A DNA stretch of 64,000 bases from Aeromicrobium sp. GTDB taxonomy: Bacteria; Actinomycetota; Actinomycetes; Propionibacteriales; Nocardioidaceae. How positions within the stretch are numbered: position 1 is the stretch's first letter; each line of letters starts with the position of its first letter. The notes below the pieces were generated by a model. That model was not told where the DNA came from. It did not search any database and saw only the letters and a list, made by a program, of their open reading frames with translations. The stretch is from NCBI RefSeq assembly GCF_023146395.1, contig NZ_JAGLCD010000018.1:1-64000 (forward strand), written 5' to 3'. A program made the translations under genes and the position numbers. Of this stretch, positions 34,586 to 43,201 are shown in pieces.

Positions 34586-34597
34586 ACAAACGCTTGC
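34586..34597. promoter_or_regulatory. Class B near-palindrome ACAAACGCTTGC
   Basis: ACAAACGCTTGC in an A+T-rich segment resembles the sites at 61766-61777 (ACAAACGCTTGT) and 61857-61868 (ACAAACGATCGT). TTGACA (34598-34603) directly follows and could be a -35 box, although no good -10 is seen 17 nt further. It lies in the 243-bp gap before the LIV operon, upstream of that operon's class A operators. Confidence 0.5.
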
Positions 34598-34706
34598 TTG
34601 ACAGGGCAGATTCGCAGTGATTGGCTCGGGGACCTGGACGTGCGGTGCGTCACATTGGTGCGTGATGCAACTGCAATGCCAGTGATTTCTCGTCGGGTGA
34701 CCGAGA

Positions 34707-34756
34707 TCAACACAACAGTTGATTTTCGGCTGCAGCCTGGTCTACAGTGCTGTTGA
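34707..34756. promoter_or_regulatory. Two class A operators at the LIV operon promoter
   Basis: TCAACacaacaGTTGA (34707-34722) is perfect and TCTACagtgctGTTGA (34741-34756) matches at nine of ten arm positions. TTGATT (34719-34724) and TACAGT (34743-34748) have promoter-like spacing and overlap the two sites, so binding would occlude RNA polymerase. The first gene begins at 34800. Confidence 0.75.
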
Positions 34757-34799
34757 CAGATGTGACCCAGAGCACGTTGTGCAGAAGGAGTTGGTGACG

Positions 34800-35894
34800 G
34801 TGGCTCAGCAGGAAGCCGTGGAGGTCGACGACGCTCGACCGCTCGCCACGGCCCGCCGCGGGGGCTCGGAGGTGCCGCCACGCAGCCCCGTCGCGCGCCT
34901 TGCCGGGGCCGTCTCGCACGTCGGTGTCCCGATGCTCGTGATGCTCGTCGTGCTGGTCGCCATCGGCATCGGCGGCTCGCAGGTCTGGATCGACATCGCG
35001 AACCTCGCGATCATCGCGGCCCTCGGGGCGATCGGTCTCGACCTCCTGCTCGGCCACACCGGGCTCATCTCCGTGGGCAACGCGGCGCTCCTGGCCATCG
35101 GAGCCTTCGTCGTCGCGGTGCTCAACCGGGAGATGGAGGTGCCCTTCGTCCTCGGGGTCGCGCTCTCGGCGCTCGTGTGCGGCATCGTCGGCATGATCGT
35201 CGCGCTGCCGGCGCTCCGGATCTCGGGCCTGTACCTGGCCATCGCCACGATGGGCTTCCACTTCGTCGCGATCTGGGCACTGCGCGAGTGGCAGACCGGT
35301 CAGGTCGGTGACAGCGGGTTCACGGTGCCCATCGCGAACGTGTTCGGTCTCGAGCTGCTGGACCTGCGGGTCTGGTTCGTGTTCCTGGCCGTCGTGCTGG
35401 TCGTCGTGCTGCTGGGATACCGCGCGCTGGTCGAGAGCCGTCCGGGGCGGGCGCTGCACGCGATCCGCGAGCGCCCGGCCCTGGCCCAGATGAGCGGGAT
35501 CTCCGTGACGCGGCACAAGGTCACGGCCTTCGTCGTCAGCTCGATGCTGATCGGCGTCGCGGGTGCCTTCACGGCCTACTACATCGGGCACGTCAGCTAC
35601 GCGAACTTCCAGAACTTCCACATCGCGATCGAGTACCTCGCGATGGTCATCCTGGGTGGGCTCGGCACGGTCTACGGCCCGGTCATCGGCGCCGCGGTCA
35701 TCGTGAGCCTGCCGCACCTGGTCCGCGAGCTGCGGGTCGGACTCGGCCTGGAGGACGCGATCAGCAACACCCAGATCTACCTGGTCCAGGGCGCCGTGGT
35801 CGGCCTGGCGGTCTCGGCGATGGTCATCTTCCAGCCCCGCGGGCTCGTGGGTCTCGGCGAGAGTCTCGGTCGACTGGTCAGGAGGAAGCGATGA
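34800..35894 (+). CDS. livM: LIV-type ABC transporter permease (LivM-like)
   Basis: The product is 364 aa. A cytoplasmic N-terminus of about 40 residues precedes about nine helices. LLLGHTGLISVGNAALLAIGAF and the MAIS-like loop are the LivM hallmarks, as is GGLGTVYGPVIGAAVIV near the C-terminus. The GTG at 34800 was chosen because AAGGAG lies 9 nt upstream. A GTG at 34794 is too close to it. It starts a five-gene operon (permease, two ATPases, permease, binding protein). Confidence 0.88.
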   Translation: MAQQEAVEVDDARPLATARRGGSEVPPRSPVARLAGAVSHVGVPMLVMLVVLVAIGIGGSQVWIDIANLAIIAALGAIGLDLLLGHTGLISVGNAALLAIGAFVVAVLNREMEVPFVLGVALSALVCGIVGMIVALPALRISGLYLAIATMGFHFVAIWALREWQTGQVGDSGFTVPIANVFGLELLDLRVWFVFLAVVLVVVLLGYRALVESRPGRALHAIRERPALAQMSGISVTRHKVTAFVVSSMLIGVAGAFTAYYIGHVSYANFQNFHIAIEYLAMVILGGLGTVYGPVIGAAVIVSLPHLVRELRVGLGLEDAISNTQIYLVQGAVVGLAVSAMVIFQPRGLVGLGESLGRLVRRKR

Positions 35895-36625
35895 GCCACG
35901 TCGAGGTCACGGACGTCAGCGTCCGCTACAGCCGCGGAGCAGCGGCGGTCCACGGTGCCAGCCTGTCGGTCGCGCGCGGTGAGTGCGTCGTCGTGCTGGG
36001 TGCCAACGGCGCCGGCAAGACGAGCCTGGTGCGCTCGATCTGCGGATTCCTGCCGCACGAGAACGTGCAGGTGTCGGGGCAGGTGTCGGTCGGCGGCACG
36101 TCGATCGGGCGGCTCGACCCGGCGCGCCGGGCGCGCCGCGGCATCGCCTACATCCCCGAGCGCGACAAGATCTTCCGTGAGCTCAACGTCTCGGAGAACC
36201 TCGAGATCTTCGCCCAGCGTCGCCGGTCGAAGGCTGGACTCGCCGATGACCGGGAGCTCGCGTTCGACGTCTTCCCGGCGCTGACCAAGCTCCCCGCCGG
36301 CCGGCCGGCCGGGTTCCTGAGCGGCGGCGAGCAGCAGATGCTCGCGATCTCGGGAGCGATCATCAGCTCGCCCGACGTCCTGCTGGTCGACGAGCCGTCG
36401 CTCGGACTCGCGCCGATCATCGTGCTCGAGATGATGAGTGCCCTCGGGCGCATCATGGCCGAGCGTGAGCTGGCGCTGCTCCTGGTCGACCAGAACGTGC
36501 GGTCGACGCAGCACCTCGCGCACCACGTCTACACGATGGACTCCGGGGTCCTGCGCCTCGAGACCGGCCCGAACGTGCACGAACGCCTCATCCGTGAGGG
36601 CTACTCCAAGGCGGTCGCCTCGTGA
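35891..36625 (+). CDS. livF: LIV-type ABC transporter ATP-binding protein (LivF-like)
   Basis: The product is 244 aa. Walker A is GANGAGKTSL, the Q loop is in GIAYIPERDKIF, the signature is LSGGEQQMLA, Walker B is VLLVDEPSLGLAP and the H-loop equivalent is LLLVDQNVRS. The IPE and LGLAP features identify the LivF branch. It overlaps the permease stop and the LivG start by 4 nt each. Confidence 0.92.
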   Translation: MSHVEVTDVSVRYSRGAAAVHGASLSVARGECVVVLGANGAGKTSLVRSICGFLPHENVQVSGQVSVGGTSIGRLDPARRARRGIAYIPERDKIFRELNVSENLEIFAQRRRSKAGLADDRELAFDVFPALTKLPAGRPAGFLSGGEQQMLAISGAIISSPDVLLVDEPSLGLAPIIVLEMMSALGRIMAERELALLLVDQNVRSTQHLAHHVYTMDSGVLRLETGPNVHERLIREGYSKAVAS

Positions 36626-37428
36626 ACGCCCCCGTGCTGACCTGCGACGCGGTCTCGCTGCACTTCGGCGGGGTCTCGGCCCTGCGCGACGTCTCGTTCG
36701 CCCTCGCCCCGGGCGAGATCGTCGGCCTGATCGGACCGAACGGTGCCGGCAAGTCGAGCCTGATCAACTGCCTGACCGGGTTCTACGTGCCCCAGGAGGG
36801 CGTCGTCACGGTCGCGGACCGGGACATCAGCGGACTCGATCCCCGCCAGGTGGCGCTGCTGGGCGTCTCCCGGACCTTCCAGCAGGCCGAGAGCCTGTCC
36901 GGGATGGGCGCGGCCGACGTCATGATGCTGGGGCGCGACCGGTTCCTGCCGTCGGGCTTCGCGGCCTACGCGTTCGGCTGGCCGCCTGCGCGGAAGGCCG
37001 AGCGCGCGGCGCGCCAGGTCGTCGAGGGGCTGGCCGCCGACCTCGGCATCGCCGAGGTCGTGCGCCGCAACACCGCCTACGAGAACCTGCCGTACGGCGT
37101 GCGCAAGCTCGTCGACCTGGGTCGTGCCCTGGCCTGCGAGCCGGAGATCCTCCTGATGGACGAGCCGGCCGCGGGCCTGACGTCGGACGAGAAGGCCGTG
37201 ATGTCAGACGTCATCGCGCGCATCCGCGACACGATGGGCATCGCCCAGCTGCTCGTCGACCACGACCTCGCGTTCGTGTCGGCCCTGGCTCAGCGCCTCG
37301 TCGTGCTCGACGCCGGTGCCGTCATCGCGACCGGGCCCAACGACGTCGTGCTCGCCGACCCGCGTGTCATCGACTCCTACATCGGCCGACCCGACACCGA
37401 CACCACGCCGCTCGAGGAGCACGCATGA
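36622..37428 (+). CDS. livG: LIV-type ABC transporter ATP-binding protein (LivG-like)
   Basis: The product is 268 aa. Walker A is GPNGAGKSSL, the Q loop is SRTFQQAESL, the signature degenerates to LPYGVRKLVDLGRAL, Walker B is ILLMDEPAAGL and LLVDHDLAFV follows. The RTFQ, LPYG and DHD motifs are LivG-type. It works as a heterodimer with the LivF protein encoded upstream. Overlaps of 4 nt on both sides imply translational coupling. Confidence 0.92.
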   Translation: MNAPVLTCDAVSLHFGGVSALRDVSFALAPGEIVGLIGPNGAGKSSLINCLTGFYVPQEGVVTVADRDISGLDPRQVALLGVSRTFQQAESLSGMGAADVMMLGRDRFLPSGFAAYAFGWPPARKAERAARQVVEGLAADLGIAEVVRRNTAYENLPYGVRKLVDLGRALACEPEILLMDEPAAGLTSDEKAVMSDVIARIRDTMGIAQLLVDHDLAFVSALAQRLVVLDAGAVIATGPNDVVLADPRVIDSYIGRPDTDTTPLEEHA

Positions 37429-38309
37429 GCATCGACATGGCCTACCAGACGGTCGTGAGCGCCGCGGTCGTCGGCGTGATCTACAGCCTCATCGCCCTGG
37501 GGTACGTGGTCGTGTACCGCGCCAGCCGGGTGTTCAACTTCCTCCAGGCGCAGTTCCTGTACTTCGGTGCGCTGCTGTTCATCACGCTGTGGGGCGGCGA
37601 CAGTCTCGCGACCTTCGCGCTGGCCCTCGTGGCCACGACGATCGTCGTGGGCATCGGCGGCGCCGCCCTGTACGCGCTCGTGATACACCGCACCGCCGGT
37701 CAGCCGCACTGGATCCAGATGCTGCTCACGATGTTCCTCGGGATCGCGGGCCTCAACATCGCCCAGCTCGTCTGGGGCTCGGACCCGCGCTTCCTCAGCG
37801 CGCCGGGGGAGCGGGTCAACTGGACCTTGCCCGGCGGCGCCGTGATCAGCCGTGTCGACGTCGTGATCCTGGTGGGCGGCGTCCTGCTGTGGCTCGCCCT
37901 GTACTGGCTCCTGACGGTCTCGCCGATGGGCGTCCGGCTGCGGGCCACGGCCGAGAACTCCACACTCTCGGCGTACAGCGGCATGCCGCTGACGCGGTGG
38001 TTCGGGGTGGCCTGGGCTATCGCGGCGGCCGTCGGCGTGCTCGCGGGCGTCAGCTTCGCGATGCGCGTGCCGGTCGACCCGACCATCACCGAGATCGGAC
38101 TGATGGCCTTCCCGGCCGCGATGATCGGCGGGATGGACAGTGTCAAGGGCTGTCTCGTCGGCGCGATGATCCTGGCGCTGGTCCAACAGTTCGCCGCCGT
38201 GCTCTGGGACGTCCAGACGAGCATCGCCGCCGGCTTCGCCGTCGTGCTGCTCGTGCTGATGATCCGTCCGCGAGGCCTGTACGGCTCCCCCATCGTGGAC
38301 CGCGTCTAG
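37425..38309 (+). CDS. livH: LIV-type ABC transporter permease (LivH-like)
   Basis: The product is 294 aa with about eight helices. GVIYSLIALGYVVVYRASRVFNFLQ is the N-terminal LivH hallmark, and FPAAMIGGMDSVKGCLVGAMIL closes the channel loop. The MVYRAS/FNF segment is family-typical. It pairs with the LivM-like protein at 34800. A 63-nt gap separates it from the binding-protein gene. Confidence 0.9.
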   Translation: MSIDMAYQTVVSAAVVGVIYSLIALGYVVVYRASRVFNFLQAQFLYFGALLFITLWGGDSLATFALALVATTIVVGIGGAALYALVIHRTAGQPHWIQMLLTMFLGIAGLNIAQLVWGSDPRFLSAPGERVNWTLPGGAVISRVDVVILVGGVLLWLALYWLLTVSPMGVRLRATAENSTLSAYSGMPLTRWFGVAWAIAAAVGVLAGVSFAMRVPVDPTITEIGLMAFPAAMIGGMDSVKGCLVGAMILALVQQFAAVLWDVQTSIAAGFAVVLLVLMIRPRGLYGSPIVDRV

Positions 38310-38372
38310 CGCACGGTCCCGGGTCCGCGTGTCGGCACGGCCGGCCGCCCCATCGAGAAGAAGAGGCAACAC

Positions 38373-39620
38373 ATGAGGACGAACAACCTGTCCGGCCGTC
38401 GTGCTGGTCGGATCGTACGAGCGTCGGGGGCGGCCGCTCTGGTCGTGACGATGCTGGCCGCGTGCGGCGGGGGGAGCGACTCCGGGACGGAGGACGGCCC
38501 CTACAAGATCGGCTTCGTCGGCAGCCTGTCCGGAGCCGTGGCCCCGGTGGGCACGGCCCTCCTGGCCGGGTTCAACCTCGCGATCGACGACGTGAACGCG
38601 AACGGCGGCGTCAACGGTCGGGAGATCGAGGTCGTGACCGAGGACGACGAGGCCGACGCCTCGGCCGGCATCACGGCGGTCCGTGCGCTGGCGGCCGAGG
38701 ACGTCCTGATGGTCGCGGGCGCGAACATCAGCACCGTGGCCGAGGGCATCCTCCCGACCCTCGAGCGCGAGGAGATCGTCCTGCTCGCCCAGGGTGCGCC
38801 TCCGTCGATCCTGGACCCCGTGCGTCGCACGATGTTCCAGATCGACCAGACGTCGTCCTCGAACGCCCAGCCCATGACGGAGTTCGCGGCCGAGCTGCTC
38901 GGCAAGGAGAAGTTCTCCGCCGGCATCGGTCCGGTCGACACCCCGGCCGGCGTGGCCTGGGGCGACAACGTCGAGACCCTCGCGTCGGACAAGGGCTTCA
39001 CGATCACGAGTCGCGTCTCGGTCCCCGTGACCCCCGGCGACGTGACGGCCCAGGCCCAGCGCCTGGTCGAGGGCTCGCCCGACATCCTGCTGCTGGAGGC
39101 TCCGGACGGACCCCTCGTCGCCCTCGTGGAGAAGATCCGCGACCTCGGCTACACCAAGCCGATCGTGAACTTCTCCTTCGGCTCGGCGTCCAAGACGCTC
39201 GAGACGATCGCCGACCCGGGTCTGTACGTGTTCCGCACGGCGGCGCAGTACGACCCGCTGAGCGAGGACGAGGGCACGAAGAAGTTCGTCGAGCTCGTCG
39301 ATGCCGCCGGCCAGGCCGACCAGGCGCGGTCCGCGACGCAGTACACGCAGGGCTACCTGATGGGCCTCACGGTCGTGAAGGCGCTCGAGGAGTGCGGTGA
39401 GGACTGCGACCGGGCCAAGCTCGCCGACGTGTTCAACGACCTCGAGGTCGAGACCGGTGGCTTCACGCCCAGCCCGTTGACGTTCACCGAGGACGACCAC
39501 CTCGCGACCAACAGCGGCTCCTTCTACTCGTGGGACGGCTCGGCCATCGTCGTGGCGCTCGACGGCCAGCAGTTCGCCGGATCCGTCTACACGCTCGAGG
39601 CGGAGGTCCCCTCCTCCTGA
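38373..39620 (+). CDS. livK: LIV-type ABC transporter substrate-binding lipoprotein
   Basis: The product is 415 aa. The signal peptide carries lipobox LAAC (MLAACGGG, Cys about 30). YKIGFVGSLSGAVAPVGTALLAGFNLAIDDVNANGGVNGREIEVV (in pieces) begins a Leu/Ile/Val-binding fold. Members of this group bind branched amino acids, amides or aromatic acids. The catabolic setting favours a carboxylic acid. It closes the LIV operon and is followed by a perfect terminator. Confidence 0.9.
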   Translation: MRTNNLSGRRAGRIVRASGAAALVVTMLAACGGGSDSGTEDGPYKIGFVGSLSGAVAPVGTALLAGFNLAIDDVNANGGVNGREIEVVTEDDEADASAGITAVRALAAEDVLMVAGANISTVAEGILPTLEREEIVLLAQGAPPSILDPVRRTMFQIDQTSSSNAQPMTEFAAELLGKEKFSAGIGPVDTPAGVAWGDNVETLASDKGFTITSRVSVPVTPGDVTAQAQRLVEGSPDILLLEAPDGPLVALVEKIRDLGYTKPIVNFSFGSASKTLETIADPGLYVFRTAAQYDPLSEDEGTKKFVELVDAAGQADQARSATQYTQGYLMGLTVVKALEECGEDCDRAKLADVFNDLEVETGGFTPSPLTFTEDDHLATNSGSFYSWDGSAIVVALDGQQFAGSVYTLEAEVPSS

Positions 39621-39627
39621 GCACGGA

Positions 39628-39664
39628 CTCGGCGGGACCCGCTCGACGAGCGGGTCCCGCCGAG
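39628..39664. terminator. Perfect 18-bp hairpin terminator
   Basis: CTCGGCGGGACCCGCTCG (39628-39645) pairs fully with 39647-39664, leaving an apical loop of a few bases. It starts 8 nt after the binding-protein stop and so ends the LIV operon. Confidence 0.88.
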
Positions 39665-39719
39665 GTGCCCCCCACCTGCAGCACCGACGCTGACCACCAC
39701 CTCGACCGGACGGACGACC

Positions 39720-41378
39720 ATGAAGGTCTACGAAGCGATGGCCCAGGCCTTCCGCGATGAAGGCACCACGACCCTGTTCTCCCTCATGGGGGACGCCAAC
39801 ATGTACTGGATGGCGACCCTGGTCGCGGACGGACAGGTCACCAACGTCCACGCGCGCCACGAGAACGCCGCGATGGCGATGGCCGACGGCTACGCCCGGA
39901 GCACGGGCTCGGTCGGCGTCGCGACGGTCACGAGCGGTCCGGGCCTCGCCCAGGCGATGACGGCCCTCGTCGGTGCCGCGCGCTACCAGTCGCCCGTCGT
40001 GCTGTTCGCGGGCGACACCCAGCGCGGCGACACGGCCGCGCTCCAGTACATCGACCACGAGGCGTTCGGGCGTCTGTGCGGCGTGCACGTCGAGACCGTG
40101 CGGTCCGCGAACCAGGCCCTCGACGCGGTGCAGCGGGCGTTCCTGCGCGCGCGCACGCTGCGCCAGACCGTCATGCTGAGCGTCCCCATGGACGTGCAGG
40201 AGCAGCTGCTCGACGAGTACCGCTACACCCCCTCGCACGAGCTCGGCGAGGCCTCGGGCGTCCTGGTGCCCGACCAGGACACGCTCGATCAGGCGCTCGG
40301 CCTGATCGCGTCCTCACGGCGCCCCGTCCTGATCGTCGGCACCGGCGCGGTCCAGGGCGACGCCCTCGGGCCCGTCGCCGCACTGGGCGACCGCATCGGT
40401 GCCCTGTACGCCACGACCCTGCTGGCCAAGGGCACGTTCGACGACTCCCCGTGGGGTCTCGGCGTCGCCGGGACGTTCTCGCGGCCGCAGGCCGAGAAGG
40501 TGCTCGGCGAGGCCGACCTGGTGATCGGGGTCGGCGCGAGCCTCAACCGGTTCACGCGCCAGGAGGGCCACCTGTTCGCCCAGGCGCGCACGATCCAGAT
40601 CTCGCACCAGGCCGCCGCCGAGATGGTGCAAAAGCAGCCCACGACCCTCTACCTGCGGGGCGACGCCGCGGCAACGGTCCAGCTCCTCGAGGAGTCCCTG
40701 GCCGAGGCCGAGCACACCGCGGTGGGTTGGCGCGAGCGCTTCGAGCGCGAGGCGTGGGACCCGCACGACGCCGCGGAGGCCGGCCGGGTCGAGCCCGGCG
40801 AGGAGGCCATGGACCCGCGCGACGTCGTGGCCGCGCTGGAGCGGACGATCCCCGACGACGCGATCGTGGTCTCGGGCGCGGGGCACTTCTGGTCGTTCGT
40901 CAACAAGGGCCTCACGGGCCGCGGCGGGCGACGCTTCCTGTACTGCCTCGGGTTCGGCTCGATCGGTCAGGCGCTGCCGGTCGCGGTCGGCGTCGCGGTC
41001 GGTCACCCGGGTCGCCCGGTCGTCGTGATCGACGGGGACTCCAGCATCCTCATGCACGTCGCGGAGCTCGACACGGCGGTCCGCGCCGGCGTCGACCTCA
41101 CCGCGGTGGTGCTCGACGACGACGCGATGGGGGCCGAGCTCCACAAGCTCCGGCTGAAGCAGGTCCCCGACGCGGCGGCGCTCGTGCCGACGCCGCGCCT
41201 CGACCTCGTGGCTCAGGGCCTCGGTGCCGAGGGGTCGATCGTGCGCGACCAGGCGGTCCTGGACGAGCTCCTCGACGGGCACGCCTGGACGGGCGTGACC
41301 CTCGTGGACGCCAAGGTCTCGACGTCGGTCGTCGACGTGTCGGCCGTGATGGGCAACGAGGTCAGCGTCACGGCCTGA
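39720..41378 (+). CDS. Thiamine-diphosphate-dependent enzyme (decarboxylase/carboligase-like)
   Basis: The product is 552 aa in the usual PYR, middle and PP domain order. E48 in HARHENAAMAMADGYAR is the cofactor-activating glutamate. The PP site reads GDSS (about 439-442) and LDDDAMG (about 465-471), where the family normally has GDG(S) and NN. The neighbouring C-terminal AELHKLRLKQVPDAA is also unusual. Benzoylformate-decarboxylase-like or carboligase activity is possible. It lies 55 nt after a strong terminator, so it needs its own promoter, which I do not see clearly. The 3' end overlaps the convergent hydratase by 11 nt. Confidence 0.83.
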   Translation: MKVYEAMAQAFRDEGTTTLFSLMGDANMYWMATLVADGQVTNVHARHENAAMAMADGYARSTGSVGVATVTSGPGLAQAMTALVGAARYQSPVVLFAGDTQRGDTAALQYIDHEAFGRLCGVHVETVRSANQALDAVQRAFLRARTLRQTVMLSVPMDVQEQLLDEYRYTPSHELGEASGVLVPDQDTLDQALGLIASSRRPVLIVGTGAVQGDALGPVAALGDRIGALYATTLLAKGTFDDSPWGLGVAGTFSRPQAEKVLGEADLVIGVGASLNRFTRQEGHLFAQARTIQISHQAAAEMVQKQPTTLYLRGDAAATVQLLEESLAEAEHTAVGWRERFEREAWDPHDAAEAGRVEPGEEAMDPRDVVAALERTIPDDAIVVSGAGHFWSFVNKGLTGRGGRRFLYCLGFGSIGQALPVAVGVAVGHPGRPVVVIDGDSSILMHVAELDTAVRAGVDLTAVVLDDDAMGAELHKLRLKQVPDAAALVPTPRLDLVAQGLGAEGSIVRDQAVLDELLDGHAWTGVTLVDAKVSTSVVDVSAVMGNEVSVTA

Positions 41379-42189
41379 GGTCGGGGCCGGGCGACGCGGT
41401 CGGCCGCTCGCGCGCGGCGAACGCCGCGAGCCCGGCGACGGCGTCGCCACGGCCGACGAAGTACTCCTGGCTGAGCAGCCGCTCGTGCTCGAGCGCGTCG
41501 CGCTGGCGCAGCTCGCTGCCCTCGGTGACCATCGCCTTCATCGTCACGAGGGCGGCGCGGCTCGTCGCGCGAAGACGATCGGTGATCTCGGACAGTGCAC
41601 GGCCGAGTGCCTCGGCCGGCACGGACCGCACGACGAGCCCGATCCGTTCGGCCTCGGGGCCGTCGAGGTGGCGCCCGGTGAGGAGGAGCTCGAGCGCGCG
41701 CTGCGTCCCGATGCGACGCGGCAGGCGCTGGCTCCCGCCGGCACCGGGCACGAGGTCGTACGCCGCGTGCTGGTCGCCGAGGCGACTGCGGTCGGTGCAC
41801 ACCGCGAGGTCGCAGGCGAGCGCGAGCTCGAGCCCGCCGGCGAGCGCGAACCCGTCGATCGCGGCGACGGTCGGGACCGGCAGGGTCTCGATCGCGAGGA
41901 GCGTGTCCCGGATCGTCGCCGTGAACCGGAGGGCTGCGGCGCCGTCCTCCAGGATCCGCTCGGACCGGGCGACGTCGAGGTCGACGCCGGTCGAGAACGC
42001 ACGACCGCCGACGCCGCGGAGCACCACGACGTGGACGGTCTCGTCGTCGCGCACCGCGTCGGCGGCCCGGCGCAGGCCGTGGATCGCCGCGAGGTCGAGC
42101 GCGTTGTGGCGGTCGGGGCGGTCGATCGTGATGGTGGCGACGCCGTCGTCGACGGCGAGGGAGACGGTCTCGCGTCCCGGGTCACCCAT
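41368..42189 (-). CDS. Enoyl-CoA hydratase/isomerase family protein
   Basis: The product is 273 aa, crotonase fold: IDRPDRHNALD, GRAFSTGVDLDV, oxyanion loop IDGFALAGGLELALACDLAV and the GAGGSQRLPRRIG segment, where a catalytic Glu is often found two to four residues before GG but is replaced here. So hydratase activity is not assured. The ATG at 42189 overlaps the dehydrogenase 3' end by 8 nt. It is the last gene of the FMO operon (46312 to 41368). Confidence 0.85.
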   Translation of the reverse strand: MGDPGRETVSLAVDDGVATITIDRPDRHNALDLAAIHGLRRAADAVRDDETVHVVVLRGVGGRAFSTGVDLDVARSERILEDGAAALRFTATIRDTLLAIETLPVPTVAAIDGFALAGGLELALACDLAVCTDRSRLGDQHAAYDLVPGAGGSQRLPRRIGTQRALELLLTGRHLDGPEAERIGLVVRSVPAEALGRALSEITDRLRATSRAALVTMKAMVTEGSELRQRDALEHERLLSQEYFVGRGDAVAGLAAFAARERPTASPGPDLRP

Positions 42190-43201
42190 CGGCGCCACCG
42201 GCGTGCAGGGCGTCCTCGGCGAGGAGGCGGACCTTGACCTGGCCCGGTCGTGACCGGCTCGCACGCTCGAACGCCTCCGTCGCCTCGGCGAAGCCGAACG
42301 TGTGGGTGAAGTAGCCCGCCGCGAGGTCGGGATGCCGGCGGAGGTGCTCGACGGCCTGTTCCAGCGCGGGGCGTCGCTCCGTCACGATGCCCGTCCGCAG
42401 GGTCAGGCCCTTGCGGAACGCGAGCTGCAGCGGGACGGGGTACACGGGCTCGTCGGGCACGCCGAAGAGGAAGATCGTCGCCCCGGGGGCGGCCGCCTCG
42501 ATCGCGTGCGCCACGGTGTGCGTCTGGTGTCCGACGGCCTCGATCACGACGTCAGGTCGGTCGACGTCCGCGATCCGGGCCGCCCAGCGGCCGCTGTGCG
42601 CGTGGACCGCCTCGTCCATCCCGTAGCGGGCCGCGACGTCCGACCGGTCGATCGGGTCGACACCCGTGACCCGGCCGGCGCCCAGCACCCGGGCAGCGTG
42701 CGTGAACAGCAGCCCGAAGGGTCCGAGCCCCACGACGGCGACGTGCCGCCCGGCGAGGTCGCCGAGGCGGGCCATCGTGTCGAGCACGCACGCCAGCGGC
42801 TGCAGCACCACGGCGTCGTGGGGGTCGAGGTCGGCAGGCACGCGCAGCAGGCTCGCGGCGTGGGTGAGGGTCAGCTCGGCCAGGGCGTCCGAGCCGGTCG
42901 CCCAGCCCACCGCGTGGGCGCCGACCGGGAGGTCGGGGTCGTCGCTCTCGAGGACCTCGCCGACGACCTCGTGCAGCGGGTAGCCAGGGACCTCCGCCGC
43001 CCGCGCGCCTCGGTCGTCGAAGAGCGTCGACACCGCACCGTCGAACCACGGGAGGTCGCTGCCGCACACGGCACCCACGACCGTGTGGAGCAGCACCTGG
43101 TCGGTGGTCGTCCGGCGAGGTGCCGGAACGTCGTGGGGCTCCAGCCGACGGGGCCCGGCGAGCTGCCAGGCCCGCATCATCGAGGGGGTCGCGGAGGTCA
43201 C
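42182..43201 (-). CDS. Zinc-type medium-chain alcohol dehydrogenase-like protein
   Basis: The product is 339 aa. The catalytic zinc Cys is in VCGSDLPWF, followed by GYPLHEVVGEV (His-Glu, one residue changed from GHE). The Rossmann motif is VAVVGLGPFGLL. The structural-zinc tetracysteine lobe is absent, as in sorbitol-dehydrogenase-like minimal members. The GTG at 43201 overlaps the FMN dehydrogenase stop (GTGA). An internal ATG pair (about 43178) is an alternative start. It is probably part of the oxidation sequence with the monooxygenase. Confidence 0.82.
   Translation of the reverse strand: MTSATPSMMRAWQLAGPRRLEPHDVPAPRRTTTDQVLLHTVVGAVCGSDLPWFDGAVSTLFDDRGARAAEVPGYPLHEVVGEVLESDDPDLPVGAHAVGWATGSDALAELTLTHAASLLRVPADLDPHDAVVLQPLACVLDTMARLGDLAGRHVAVVGLGPFGLLFTHAARVLGAGRVTGVDPIDRSDVAARYGMDEAVHAHSGRWAARIADVDRPDVVIEAVGHQTHTVAHAIEAAAPGATIFLFGVPDEPVYPVPLQLAFRKGLTLRTGIVTERRPALEQAVEHLRRHPDLAAGYFTHTFGFAEATEAFERASRSRPGQVKVRLLAEDALHAGGADG

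Noticed and set aside
37377-40238. Very long open frames antisense to the LIV operon and to other genes
   Set aside because: High G+C and strong third-position bias open antisense frames. The sense proteins here have complete family motifs, and the antisense products are low-complexity His/Arg/Asp/Gly-rich with no domain.
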